DNA of 64,000 nucleotides from Clostridium weizhouense (GTDB lineage Bacteria > Bacillota > Clostridia > Clostridiales > Clostridiaceae), in contig NZ_JAHXPT010000005.1 of NCBI RefSeq assembly GCF_019431045.1, positions 124,001-188,000 of the forward strand, given 5' to 3'. The notes beneath the pieces are model-generated. The model made no database searches. It had not been told where the DNA came from and saw nothing but the letters and a program-made list of their open reading frames with translations. Below are positions 56,001 through 64,000 of this stretch, piece by piece; the stretch's first letter is position 1; each line of letters starts with the position of its first letter. Position numbers and translations under genes: made by a program.

Positions 56001-56499
56001 TCTTTAAAATTCTCCTCATTTAATCATAATTAAGATTGCTCTATAAAAATTCGTTTTATACATAAACTATATATAAATTAGTATAATATCGTCATTTATT
56101 CTTTATAAACAAATTTACAACTCTAAAATTAAGTTTTAATATTACTTTAACTAAAACTATAATTTAAAATAATATTCATTTTAAATATAGCCTAAAGTAA
56201 ATATTTTATAGTTAAATATATTATCGCTATCCCCTAATAAAATAACTAATATATCATAGTTTTAAAAATATAATATTATATCTATTAAATGCACAATTAG
56301 TAATACTACTATTTCTTTTATTATTTATATTTAAGAATATTATATTTTAAAATATTAAAGTATAACTTTAATATTAGACCTCAACTATATGATTATATCC
56401 TACATATACAAGTTTAACTAGAAAAATAAATATTTTAAGTATATAATTAAGCATATTAACTATTTTTAAGTAAATTTTAAGCAAAGGAGAATTTTTTTT
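56001..56499. other. Long AT-rich divergent intergenic region
   Basis: About 500 bases, over 80 % A+T, between the two divergent helicase genes. No open frame, riboswitch or strong hairpin is seen. A long 5' leader on the plus-strand helicase transcript, as common for cold-shock helicases, would fit here but cannot be shown. Confidence 0.4.
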
Positions 56500-57654
56500 A
56501 TGAACACTTCATTTAAAGATTTAAATTTAAATTTAGATATAATAAAAGGATTAGAAAAACAAGGAATAACAATTCCTACTGAAATACAAGCAGTTACAAT
56601 TGAACCAGCTTTAGAAAATAAAGACATTATAGGTGAAGCTTTTACCGGTAGCGGTAAAACTCTTGCTTATGTTCTTCCTATATTTCAAAGAATAAATACA
56701 GAAAAAAAGGAAATGCAGGCTATAATATTAGCACCAACACATGAATTAGTTATGCAAATAGATGCACAAATAAAATTACTTTCAAGTAATTCAGGAATTC
56801 CTGTAAAATCAATGGGGATAATTGGTGATGTTAATATCAATAATCAAATAAAAAAACTTAAGGAGAATAAGCCACATATAATCGTAGGTTCAACTGGAAG
56901 AGTGCTTGATCTTATAAGAAAGAAGAAAATAACTGCTCATACAATAAAAACAATAGTTATAGATGAAGCCGACAATCTTTTAGACCCTAAAAGATCATCT
57001 ATTGTTAAAGATGTAATAAAAACAACTATGAGAGATAGACAGCTTATGGCTTTTTCTGCTTCTATAAGAAAAGAAACTCTTGAAACTGCTAAAGAATTAA
57101 TGAAAGAACCTTTAGTATTAAAATCTGAAGTTAAAGCTTCTGTTAATCCTAATATTTCACATATATATGTAAAATGTGATAGAAGAGATAAATTTGAAGT
57201 TCTTAGAAAGATTATTGCAGCAGAAAATCCTGCAAAAGCTTTAGTATTTGTTAATAGTAATGAAGATATTGAATTAACTACATTAAAACTTAATTATCAT
57301 AATAAAGATTGTTTTGCTATGAGTGGAAATATATCTAAAGAAGAAAGAAAAAGAGCTATTGATAGTTTTAGAAATGGTAAGATTAAAATATTAGTTTCAT
57401 CTGATATATCAGCTAGAGGTCTTGATATTCCAGATATAACTCATGTATTTAATCTTGATCTTCCATTAAAACTTAATGAATATTTACATAGATCTGGTAG
57501 AACTGCAAGAGGAAATGCAAATGGTACTTGTATTTGTTTAGCTACAGATAAACAAATGAATATAATTACAAAATATGAAAAAGAATTTAATATTAACTTT
57601 AAAGAAAAAAGAATCTATAAAGGAATATTAGAAGACGTTAAAAATTCTAAATAA
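56500..57654 (+). CDS. DEAD-box RNA helicase, minimal two-domain form
   Basis: A 384-residue RNA helicase with only the RecA-like core: Q-motif GITIPTEIQAVTI, motif I AFTGSGKT, Ia PTHELVMQI (His for the usual Arg), Ib STGRVLDLI, II VIDEADNLL, III SAS in LMAFSASIRKE where SAT is standard, V SSDISARGLDIPDITH, VI YLHRSGRTARG. It lacks any C-terminal RNA-targeting domain. The Ia and III changes mark a divergent subfamily, which resembles helicases paired with a larger one in Clostridium. AAAGGAGAATTTTTTTT precedes the ATG. Likely cold- or ribosome-assembly-related. Confidence 0.88.
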   Translation: MNTSFKDLNLNLDIIKGLEKQGITIPTEIQAVTIEPALENKDIIGEAFTGSGKTLAYVLPIFQRINTEKKEMQAIILAPTHELVMQIDAQIKLLSSNSGIPVKSMGIIGDVNINNQIKKLKENKPHIIVGSTGRVLDLIRKKKITAHTIKTIVIDEADNLLDPKRSSIVKDVIKTTMRDRQLMAFSASIRKETLETAKELMKEPLVLKSEVKASVNPNISHIYVKCDRRDKFEVLRKIIAAENPAKALVFVNSNEDIELTTLKLNYHNKDCFAMSGNISKEERKRAIDSFRNGKIKILVSSDISARGLDIPDITHVFNLDLPLKLNEYLHRSGRTARGNANGTCICLATDKQMNIITKYEKEFNINFKEKRIYKGILEDVKNSK

Positions 57655-57719
57655 ATATAATTACTAAGTTTAATTCAAACACATTATTTAATTAATATAA
57701 ATATGCATATTTTTTATCC

Positions 57720-57810
57720 TATAGCTAGCATTTGTAATCTAAATAACAACTGCTGGCTATAGATAACAAGTTCTTATTCTTATAAAAATAAGTTTTGCCT
57801 AATAAGAACT
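57720..57810. terminator. Two consecutive hairpins between convergent genes
   Basis: Hairpin 1: TATAGCTAGCA / TGCTGGCTATA (57720-57730, 57751-57761), one mismatch. Hairpin 2: AGTTCTTATT / AATAAGAACT (57769-57778, 57801-57810), perfect, with a smaller inner pair. U-runs are weak on plus; on minus, hairpin 1 is followed by GGATAAAAAATATG. They probably end transcription from both sides. Confidence 0.45.
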
Positions 57811-57853
57811 CTGTTTATACTAAAATATTAATATATCTAATATTTAAAAAAAT

Positions 57854-58066
57854 TTAATTTTTTTGAGTATACCAAATCATTTTATTTTTATAAAACCATA
57901 CTTCTCCATTATATTTACACGATCTATCTTTTAAATTAGGAACCTCATCCTCTTCTTCACCATTTTCTATTATTAAATTTTTTACTGAAATCTCTTCTTT
58001 TCCAAAATATATAATCTCTCCCGTGTAAACAATACCATCTATAGTTTTAAATGTTATATGATTCAT
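57854..58066 (-). CDS. Small beta-rich protein, 70 residues, unknown
   Basis: ATG preceded by GGGAGGGGATAAAT. The sequence alternates strands (MNHITFKTIDGIVYTGEIIY, FGKEEISVKNLIIENGEEED, VWFYKNKMIWYTQKN), suggesting a small beta barrel, SH3- or Sm-like. One cysteine (DRSCKYNGE). No family is recognised. It stands alone. Confidence 0.7.
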   Translation of the reverse strand: MNHITFKTIDGIVYTGEIIYFGKEEISVKNLIIENGEEEDEVPNLKDRSCKYNGEVWFYKNKMIWYTQKN

Positions 58067-58338
58067 ATTTATCCCCTCCCATATACATATTTCTATGCAA
58101 TTAGAAAATATTCCTTCTTTTTCTTTAATAAGTAAATACTTTTATAGATTTACAATTTCTTCCCGTTTAAATCCTCAAAGTTCTAAAAAGATTAAATTAT
58201 AATTTAATCTTTATTACGATTTTATTAAATTAATTTTATAAGTATAAAATAATGTTATAATTTAATGAAGAAATTATTTGATTTTAATTTATTATATATT
58301 TTACTAAAATTAAATTTAGTAATTTAGGGGGAAAGATT

Positions 58339-58914
58339 ATGAAAAAAAAGATTATTACTCTTCTATTAGTTGGAATACTATCTACTACAACATTAATTTC
58401 TTGTGGTGGTAATAAACAAAATGATAATACTAATTCAACTACTGAACAGACTCAAATAAATGGTGAGGAAAAAGAACCTGAAGCAGTTCCAGAACCTGCT
58501 ACACCTGGAGATGTTGAAACTCCTACTGTAGAAGTAAAAAAAGTAGTTACTCTTTCTGACTTAAAAGAAAAAGATCAAAAAGCAATTAATAAGCTTTTAG
58601 GAGAACCTAAAAATACTGAAGACAACAAGTCTACTTATCAAAAAGATAATTATACATTTGAAATAACTTATGTTGATTCAAAATCTGCAATTATTAAAAT
58701 AACACCTATAAAAACTATGAGATATCCTAATGATGGAATTAATATATTAAATGTATTAGGAATTAATGCAGATACTCCAGATGTAACTGCTCCAATCGGA
58801 CTTGTTTGGAATAATAAATTTAATACATTTAGAATAACAGTAGCTTCGGATGCTAAAGTTGAAAATAAACTTAGTTATGTTGAAATTATTTTAGATGAAA
58901 AATATGCTCAATAA
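58339..58914 (+). CDS. Lipoprotein of unknown function
   Basis: A 191-residue lipoprotein: KKK start, hydrophobic core and lipobox LISC (about 19-22). A Thr/Glu/Pro-rich linker (about 25-70; PEAVPEPATPGDVETPTVEV) leads to a folded domain of about 120 residues with QKAINKLLGEPKNTEDNKST, YTFEITYVDSKSAIIKITP and YVEIILDEKYAQ at the end. The domain recalls small secreted beta-lactamase-inhibitor-like folds (LLGEP motif) but I cannot confirm a family. GGGGGAAAGATT precedes the ATG; a strong terminator follows. Confidence 0.8.
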   Translation: MKKKIITLLLVGILSTTTLISCGGNKQNDNTNSTTEQTQINGEEKEPEAVPEPATPGDVETPTVEVKKVVTLSDLKEKDQKAINKLLGEPKNTEDNKSTYQKDNYTFEITYVDSKSAIIKITPIKTMRYPNDGINILNVLGINADTPDVTAPIGLVWNNKFNTFRITVASDAKVENKLSYVEIILDEKYAQ

Positions 58915-58937
58915 TAATTAGTTATATATTTATTATA

Positions 58938-58985
58938 AAAAAGTACCTTAAAATAATTAAGAAAATATTTTAAGGTACTTTTTTT
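58938..58985 (+). terminator. Strong intrinsic terminator after lipoprotein gene
   Basis: Perfect 16-bp stem AAAGTACCTTAAAATA / TATTTTAAGGTACTTT with a 10-nt loop, immediately followed by TTTTTT, 24 bases after the stop. Confidence 0.9.
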
Positions 58986-59192
58986 GCATAAAAATTTATA
59001 TTCTTCACAAAAATACTAATAGTTTTTCTTATAATCATATTTCTTCTACTATTTGTGACTTTAAAAAATGTTTATTTTGTTTGATTTAATCATATATTTT
59101 AATTAAATTAAATATTTATTTGTGTTTAATTATATACTTATTGTATAATTTATATAATGACAGATATATTATATAAATAGGAGGACTATCTA

Positions 59193-59594
59193 ATGATCAA
59201 ATGGGATGATAACCTAAAAATTGGAATAAAAATTATAGACGCTCACCACAAATATCTCTTTGATCTATGTAGATCACTTGAAATGCTTTTAGAAACACCA
59301 TTAGGTGTTTATAAAGTAGATGATGCTATTAAAATAATTTGTGATTTTAGAGAGTTTTTAACCTTTCATTTTTATTATGAAGAAATTTATTTAAAAAAAT
59401 TTAATGTTTCTGATTTGGAAGAACACTTATTAGAACATGAAGAATTTAAAAATCAAATTGTAAATATAAATATAAATAATATCTATAATGAAAACTATAA
59501 TGAACTAAAATCCCTCTTAAATTTATCATATGGTTTAGTTTTCAGTCATATGGCTGATAAAGATTTTAAGCTTAAAAATTTAATTAATAAATAG
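59193..59594 (+). CDS. Bacteriohemerythrin-like protein
   Basis: A 133-residue four-helix protein of the hemerythrin family, which binds O2 (or NO) at a di-iron site. The ligands are in order: WDDNLKIGIKIIDAHHKYLF (His), FLTFHFYYEEIYL (His, Glu), LEEHLLEHEEF (two His) and FSHMADKDFK (His, Asp). All seven seem to be kept. In anaerobes such proteins may serve in oxygen sensing or detoxification. AGGAGGACTATCTA precedes the ATG. Stands alone. Confidence 0.9.
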   Translation: MIKWDDNLKIGIKIIDAHHKYLFDLCRSLEMLLETPLGVYKVDDAIKIICDFREFLTFHFYYEEIYLKKFNVSDLEEHLLEHEEFKNQIVNININNIYNENYNELKSLLNLSYGLVFSHMADKDFKLKNLINK

Positions 59595-59602
59595 TTTTTA
59601 TA

Positions 59603-59657
59603 TAATAAGGTGAGTTAATATATTCTATTAAAATAAATAACAACACCTTATTATTTA
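59603..59657. terminator. Bidirectional terminator
   Basis: A perfect 10-bp repeat TAATAAGGTG / CACCTTATTA (59603-59612, 59644-59653) followed by TTTATTTTTC on plus, with an AT-rich loop. It lies between convergent hemerythrin (+) and permease (-). Confidence 0.65.
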
Positions 59658-59664
59658 TTTTTCT

Positions 59665-59703
59665 GTTATATTTTAAAATAATGTTAATATTGTAATTATA
59701 AAC
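59665..59703 (+). repeat. Possible diverged half-copy of the inverted-repeat element
   Basis: GTTATATTTTAAAATAATGT then TAATATTGTAATTATAA resembles one end of the elements at 53271-53473 and 62978-63050 (TATGTTTTAA ... TGTTGATATTGTARTATAA). It overlaps the stop of the permease gene. The opposite terminus was not found, and AT-richness makes chance similarity possible. Confidence 0.3.
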
Positions 59704-60697
59704 CTGATATTGCAAATATATATCCAATTGTTCCAATAACTAAAGTAATTATTATTGATAGTTTTACCACAAAGCCTTTTCTAAATGTTCCACATAACAT
59801 CATAAGATTTTTAATGTCAAGCATAGGACCCATGATTAAAAATACAGCTACACTACTAAAAGAATATTGATTAAGTAGACTTCTCCCTATAAAAGCATCT
59901 GCTTCTGAGCATATAGAAAGAATAAATGCTAAAATCATCATAAATATTATAGATAATATTTTTCCATTTCCAATACTATTAAAATTATCAGTAGATATTA
60001 CTACTTGAAATCCTGTTGCTATAAAAGTTCCTGCTAAAAGATAAATTAATATATCAAAAAATTCTCTAATCGCATGTTCTAATACTAATTTTAATCTATT
60101 TGTATTTTTATCAATAGAAAAATTATTATTACACCCACAATTACAATAAGACCTATTTTCTATTAAATTATCTAATCTTAAATAATTTTTTCTTCCCTGA
60201 AGTAAACTTATAATAATTCCTACTGAAATTGATCCGACTATCCCACCAACAATTCTAATAATCACCATTGAAGGTATGTCATAAAATGCAGTATATGTTG
60301 ACATTATAACTACTGGATTTATTATAGGTACTGCTAACATAAATGTTATAGCAAATCCTAATGGTACCCCCTTTTTTATAAGTGCTCTAGTTATTGGAAT
60401 TATTGCACATTCACATACTGGAAAAATTAAGCCTATTAAAGCTGCTCCAAAATATCCAATTATATTATTTTTAGGTATAATTTTAGTTATAGCTTCATTT
60501 GATATATATATCTGCATTACAGCTGAAACTATAGAACCTAAAATAATAAAGGGAATTGCTTCTATTATTATATGTGTGAATATATTATAAAAATTTCGCA
60601 TTTTTTCGTTATCATCAATGCCTAATTTATATAGTAAAATGCTTGTAAAAAAAATAATAAATACTAAAAACAAAAAACCTCTTCTTTTATTATTCAC
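59696..60697 (-). CDS. YraQ/DUF318-type permease with a CxCxC loop
   Basis: A 333-residue polytopic membrane protein of the DUF318 permease family (YraQ, YcgR, ArsP relatives). About eight helices; motifs FIILGSIVSAVMQIYIS, FPVCECAIIPITRALIKKG (a conserved Cys pair), FAITFMLAVPIINPVVIMST and FILSICSEADAFIGRSL. A cytoplasmic loop near 180 holds SYCNCGCNNNFS, a likely metal-binding cluster. GTG start eight bases after AAGGAG and overlapping the stop of the preceding G3E gene. B. subtilis YcgR acts in Zur-regulated zinc homeostasis beside a G3E GTPase, so zinc or another soft metal is plausible. Confidence 0.82.
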   Translation of the reverse strand: MNNKRRGFLFLVFIIFFTSILLYKLGIDDNEKMRNFYNIFTHIIIEAIPFIILGSIVSAVMQIYISNEAITKIIPKNNIIGYFGAALIGLIFPVCECAIIPITRALIKKGVPLGFAITFMLAVPIINPVVIMSTYTAFYDIPSMVIIRIVGGIVGSISVGIIISLLQGRKNYLRLDNLIENRSYCNCGCNNNFSIDKNTNRLKLVLEHAIREFFDILIYLLAGTFIATGFQVVISTDNFNSIGNGKILSIIFMMILAFILSICSEADAFIGRSLLNQYSFSSVAVFLIMGPMLDIKNLMMLCGTFRKGFVVKLSIIITLVIGTIGYIFAISGL

Positions 60698-61343
60698 TCT
60701 TTTTTCTCCTTAAAATGTTATTAGATCTTCCTAGTTTTATTTTTATTTTTTTAAATATATTATTATTTAGTACTTTATTTTCTATAAGAGATGAATTAAA
60801 TAAATATTTATTTTTTACTTCCAAAATAAAAGCACTTGGATTTAACTCATTTACTATTTTTAGTATATTTTCTCTTTCTTTAGTATTACAATTCTCTATA
60901 TTATTTAAAACTAAAATATTCGAATATTCTATAAACGGAACTAAAAAGTTGCCCATATTTTTTATATATAACTCTAAATTTTTGCTATCCCCAATAAAAT
61001 ATATTGTTTCAACTCTAATACATTCTCTATATACTCTTTCATTCATTATTTTAAATAAATCTTCTATATTAAAAGTTCCATTAAATTCTATAATTATACG
61101 GTTTGGTAAATTCTCTTTTATTAAAATTAACATTCTATCTTCTAGTTCATTTAAGTGATTTAAATAAACTACTTCTACTAAATTTTCATTTATTATACTT
61201 TTATCTATGTTGCTTTGTCCATTTTCCAATTGGATTACAATAATTTTCTCTCCATCTACATAACTTTCTTTTATTAATGAATTTGTAAAACTTGTTTTAC
61301 CAGCACCTAAAAAACCTGTTACAATCTCTATTTCTGTTTTCAT
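60690..61343 (-). CDS. Short CobW/G3E-like GTPase without CxCC
   Basis: A 217-residue P-loop protein: VTGFLGAGKTSFTNSLIKES is Walker A of the CobW/COG0523 type. VIQLENGQSNIDKS replaces the usual ENEFGEVGID. The CxCC metal-chaperone motif is absent, NxxD is weakened (LVLNNIENCN) and there is no CobW_C domain. It is a partial paralog of the next gene upstream, by duplication and decay or as a dedicated partner. AAGGTGGTATTAAA precedes the ATG; 12 bases separate the two genes, and its end overlaps the permease start. Confidence 0.75.
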   Translation of the reverse strand: MKTEIEIVTGFLGAGKTSFTNSLIKESYVDGEKIIVIQLENGQSNIDKSIINENLVEVVYLNHLNELEDRMLILIKENLPNRIIIEFNGTFNIEDLFKIMNERVYRECIRVETIYFIGDSKNLELYIKNMGNFLVPFIEYSNILVLNNIENCNTKERENILKIVNELNPSAFILEVKNKYLFNSSLIENKVLNNNIFKKIKIKLGRSNNILRRKKSE

Positions 61344-61355
61344 TTTAATACCACC

Positions 61356-62312
61356 TTAGCTAAATAATCTAACTAATTCTTTTTTGTTTAAATTGCTTCC
61401 AATTATAGAAATCACTCTTTTATTTGCCCATTTTATTTTTCTACTTTGAAATTCATTTGGTACATAATCAAATTGATAGTACCCCCCATTTATAACTTCA
61501 ACTATACCTTTGGCTCTTATTATATTTCCATATTCTTTATTCTCTTCAATAATCTTAAATTTAGTTCTTAGTTCTTCCTCACTCATCTTATCATTTAAAT
61601 CTATAGGATAACTTTCAAAAAACTCTTTAGCTGAATGATTGATTTCTCTTCTAAATGCTGAATGTTTAGCTATTTTATTTATTATAAATTCATTTTTATT
61701 ATAAAGTTTTTTAGGTTTAATTTTATATATTTCTTTCCATTCACTAGATTTTATACTATCCCATGGTTTATAAATAATTTGAGCTTTAGCATTAAGTTTA
61801 CTAATAGAATTTATTACTGAATCTATTTCACTACTATTTATTAACTGACATCTACTTAATACTAATGTATTAGCATTTTTTATTTGATCTTTATAAAAAT
61901 CACTAAAATTTTTTATATACATACTATATCTTTGAGTATCTATTACTGTAATTATATTATTAATTATACATTTTTCTTTAAATTTATTATCATCAAGAAT
62001 TTTCAATATTTCACTTAGTTTTGCTACTCCTGAAGGTTCAATAATAATATTTTCAGGAGAATATTTTTCTATAACGTCTATTAAGGCATCCTTAAAATTT
62101 CCTGTTACTTGACAACAAATACATCCTGCGTTTATTTCTTTTATCTCTATCTCTGTTTCTCTTAATATAGACCCATCTATTCCCACTTCACCAAATTCAT
62201 TTTCTATTATTACTGTATTTTTACTATAAATTTTTTCTTGCAATAATTTTTTTATTAACATAGTTTTTCCAGCTCCTAAAAAACCAGAAAATATATCAAT
62301 TTTACTTACCAT
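61356..62312 (-). CDS. CobW/COG0523 (G3E) GTPase, putative metal chaperone
   Basis: A 318-residue G3E GTPase: Walker A FSGFLGAGKTMLIKKLL, switch VIIENEFGEVGIDGSIL, the metal-binding CxCC in INAGCICCQV, Walker B-like IIIEPSGVAKLSEIL, and a CobW_C domain (about 230-315; IIRAKGIVEVINGGYYQFDYV). Family members deliver zinc, cobalt or nickel to target proteins, often in metal scarcity. It heads an operon with a second G3E-like protein and a DUF318 permease. AGGAGGACAGTTTTT precedes the ATG. No clear Zur box was found upstream. Confidence 0.87.
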   Translation of the reverse strand: MVSKIDIFSGFLGAGKTMLIKKLLQEKIYSKNTVIIENEFGEVGIDGSILRETEIEIKEINAGCICCQVTGNFKDALIDVIEKYSPENIIIEPSGVAKLSEILKILDDNKFKEKCIINNIITVIDTQRYSMYIKNFSDFYKDQIKNANTLVLSRCQLINSSEIDSVINSISKLNAKAQIIYKPWDSIKSSEWKEIYKIKPKKLYNKNEFIINKIAKHSAFRREINHSAKEFFESYPIDLNDKMSEEELRTKFKIIEENKEYGNIIRAKGIVEVINGGYYQFDYVPNEFQSRKIKWANKRVISIIGSNLNKKELVRLFS

Positions 62313-62525
62313 AAAAACTGTCCTCCTATTCTATAAAAAAATAATACTCTATATATTTATTTATAATAAAACTCTTATAAATATTACTTAATTTTATTAT
62401 TTATATATATAATTGATTTTTATATGTGTTTTTATAAATATTGTAAAATTTTTATTATTATGTTATATTAAATCAAGGTATTTTATATTAACGTTTAATA
62501 ATTAAGAAAACTTAGGAGTGATTTT

Positions 62526-62915
62526 ATGTATGATGTAGATGATTTTTTTAATCAACCCGAACATAGAATGTATATAAAATATGAGTCTTTTTATCTTACG
62601 CCTAAAATATTTTATTTTTTATGTGAAGCTAAAAGTATATACAATATGATTGAAGCCGCTAAATTGAATAGACCTGCAATTGAAGGAGTTATTCCTGAAA
62701 TAGAAAATTTTTTTGAAGGTGGTATGCCTGAAGACATGTTTAAACAAATGCTTGGGCGTATGGTTAAATTTATAATTAGAGATTTTGGATGTTTTCCTCT
62801 TGAGAAAATCCCTACTCTTAAAAGAAAAAATACTATTTTTAAATCTGGATTAAAATATCATTATGATGAATCTCGTGCAATAAGAAAAATTAAAGTTAAA
62901 TATGAGATTATATAA
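62526..62915 (+). CDS. Uncharacterised 129-residue protein
   Basis: Soluble helical protein; ATG with AGGAGTGATTTT. Landmarks: FNQPEHRMYIKYESFYLTPK, FYFLCEAKSIYNMIEAAKLN and FEGGMPEDMFKQMLGRMVKF; the end is basic (KLKRKNT, RAIRKIKVKYEII). No membrane segment or known motif. Codon use is normal. I do not recognise it. It is followed by an inverted-repeat element and a terminator. Confidence 0.75.
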   Translation: MYDVDDFFNQPEHRMYIKYESFYLTPKIFYFLCEAKSIYNMIEAAKLNRPAIEGVIPEIENFFEGGMPEDMFKQMLGRMVKFIIRDFGCFPLEKIPTLKRKNTIFKSGLKYHYDESRAIRKIKVKYEII

Positions 62916-62977
62916 TTAAATTATGATTATTTTTCTATATATGCAATTATACTTTTCTTAATCTTATTTTAAAATAG

Positions 62978-63050
62978 GATATGTTTTAAGCAAATTCCAA
63001 TACCAGTTCGCTCTTATACTACAATATCAACACTATTTTAAAGCATAACA
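62978..63050. repeat. 73-bp short copy of the inverted-repeat element
   Basis: Left end TATGTTTTAAGCAAATTCCA; right part AGTTCGCTCTTATACTACAA then TATCAACACTATTTTAAAGC and ATAAC. From about 62990 to 63048 it matches the complement of 53271-53329 at most positions, then jumps straight to a terminus. It is therefore an internally deleted copy of the 203-bp element. Confidence 0.7.
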
Positions 63051-63073
63051 TATTTCTAAAATAAAGAATAAAG

Positions 63074-63124
63074 ATGAGCTGTTATATAAATTAAATTTTA
63101 TTTTAAAACAGCTCATTCTTTTTA
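63074..63124. terminator. Bidirectional terminator
   Basis: A perfect 10-bp stem ATGAGCTGTT / AACAGCTCAT (63074-63083, 63107-63116) followed on plus by TCTTTTT. It lies between the convergent uncharacterised gene (+) and the AIM24 gene (-). Confidence 0.8.
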
Positions 63125-63164
63125 ATATGTATCGCAAATATAAGTTATAAATTAGATTTTTATA

Positions 63165-63920
63165 TTATCCTATAGGAGCCATAAGTATTCTTCCAGTTCC
63201 ACGATATACATTTACAAATCCTTCTCCTGAAACAGCAGACCCAATTAAACTTTTACTAGACTTTTCAACTCTAAAATCTAATGAGTTAGACCAAGCAATT
63301 GCAAAATTTCCATCAATTCTAACTTCATCGTTATCTAATACAAATTCTATAAGTTCATCTCTTGGAACAGGACTTTCTAATACAGCAATTCCTTCCCCTT
63401 TAAGACATAAATTAAATAATCCTTCTTTTCCTAATACTGCTGATGAAAGATTTGTTCTAGCTACTACTTTTTGTTGAATTTTTGATTCACAAGCAAGAAA
63501 AAGTCCATCATCAAGTACCATGCCATCCCATTGTGAAACATCTTCAAGTAAAATATGTTTATACGTTGGCTCTAACATTAGCAATCCATTTCCTTGATAT
63601 TTAGGTTTAATTGTAGATTCTTTTGTTACTTTAGATGATAATGCTTTTCCAAAAAAATCACCAATTCCTTTAACATCAGCAGACATACTAACATTTCCTG
63701 CTGTCCATTGCATCGCTCCTGCACTGATTGTATAAGCATTTCCTTTTAATTCAATTAAAACTTGTCTTTTTCTAACATTCATTTCTGACGCATAATATGA
63801 AGCCATTGCATTTGCAGTATTTGTACTTAAATCCTTTTTATATTCAAGGACTTTAACATTTCCTTTAGCTTCTATAATTTCAATATTTTTATTTTCATAA
63901 AGATTTTTACAAGTTATCAT
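63165..63920 (-). CDS. AIM24-family protein
   Basis: A 251-residue beta-rich protein of the AIM24/TIGR00266-type family: SAGAMQWTAGNVSMSADVKG, IKPKYQGNGLLMLEPTYKHI, DVSQWDGMVLDDGLFLACES, GLFNLCLKGEGIAVLESP and SGEGFVNVYRGTGRILMAP. Bacterial members form multi-strand TNF-like trimers; function is unknown, often beside stress or transport genes. GGGGATTTAAA precedes the ATG. The gene is complete and near the end of the window. Confidence 0.88.
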   Translation of the reverse strand: MITCKNLYENKNIEIIEAKGNVKVLEYKKDLSTNTANAMASYYASEMNVRKRQVLIELKGNAYTISAGAMQWTAGNVSMSADVKGIGDFFGKALSSKVTKESTIKPKYQGNGLLMLEPTYKHILLEDVSQWDGMVLDDGLFLACESKIQQKVVARTNLSSAVLGKEGLFNLCLKGEGIAVLESPVPRDELIEFVLDNDEVRIDGNFAIAWSNSLDFRVEKSSKSLIGSAVSGEGFVNVYRGTGRILMAPIG

Positions 63921-64000
63921 TTTAAATCCCCTCCACTATATATATTCGTACAATTTCTATACATTTTTATGAATTTAATGTAAAAAAATCTTATTTTGGG

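Noticed and set aside
62313..62525. Zur box upstream of the CobW operon
   Set aside because: Only loose AT palindromes were seen; no TCGTAAT-like half-sites typical of Zur.

Overview
The window is AT-rich (roughly 27-30 % G+C by eye), with strong AGGAGG-type ribosome binding sites, a spore-related SPOCS/DUF3794 protein cluster, several methyl-accepting chemotaxis proteins and anaerobe-type iron-sulfur enzymes. This fits an anaerobic, motile, spore-forming Clostridium (cluster I). I do not assign a species. No rRNA, tRNA, CRISPR array, transposase or prophage module was seen.

Layout. (1) 1-4430: 3' end of a chemotaxis receptor, a purine permease under a guanine-type riboswitch, and a dCache chemotaxis receptor. 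(2) 4660-12440: a nine-gene minus-strand operon. A PRD/BglG-type regulator heads an amidohydrolase/deacetylase, a small PRD protein, the four uncharacterised families SFCGS, DUF4312, DUF4311 and DUF4310, a DgaE-like PLP ammonia-lyase and a DgaF-like aldolase. It looks like a catabolic route for an amino-sugar-acid-like compound with an unstudied uptake or processing module. (3) 12990-16565: a molybdate/tungstate ABC transporter with a DUF364 protein. (4) 16880-27330: three paralogous galactose-binding-type proteins without ABC partners, interrupted by an isochorismatase-like hydrolase, a tRNA-dihydrouridine synthase, a cysteine desulfidase-like protein, and an APC permease plus amidohydrolase pair. 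(5) 27560-28710: a zinc phospholipase C-like protein and the wreck of a Na+/glutamate symporter gene. (6) 28740-37600: a 2437-residue DUF11-repeat protein ending in a SPOCS domain, divergent from two further SPOCS-domain genes; a probable spore-surface locus. (7) 37950-45290: a CPA2 antiporter, a pair of U32-type iron-sulfur proteins behind a striking inverted repeat, a Tim44-like protein, and adenine deaminase under an adenine riboswitch. (8) 45450-50410: a three-gene operon encoding a 1212-residue protein with one Clp-like and three CbxX/CfxQ AAA modules plus two membrane proteins; function unknown. (9) 50440-64000: gene remnants, another chemotaxis receptor, methionine aminopeptidase, two DEAD-box helicases, a lipoprotein, a hemerythrin, a CobW-CobW-permease metal operon, an AIM24 protein, and a family of small inverted-repeat elements.

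Best candidates for undescribed biology: the DUF4310-4312/SFCGS operon, in which SFCGS appears to carry an RpiB/LacAB-like active-site motif; the giant DUF11-SPOCS protein; the multi-AAA membrane operon; and the U32 pair. Start codons were moved to the best Shine-Dalgarno spacing where the longest open frame looked wrong; each such case is stated.
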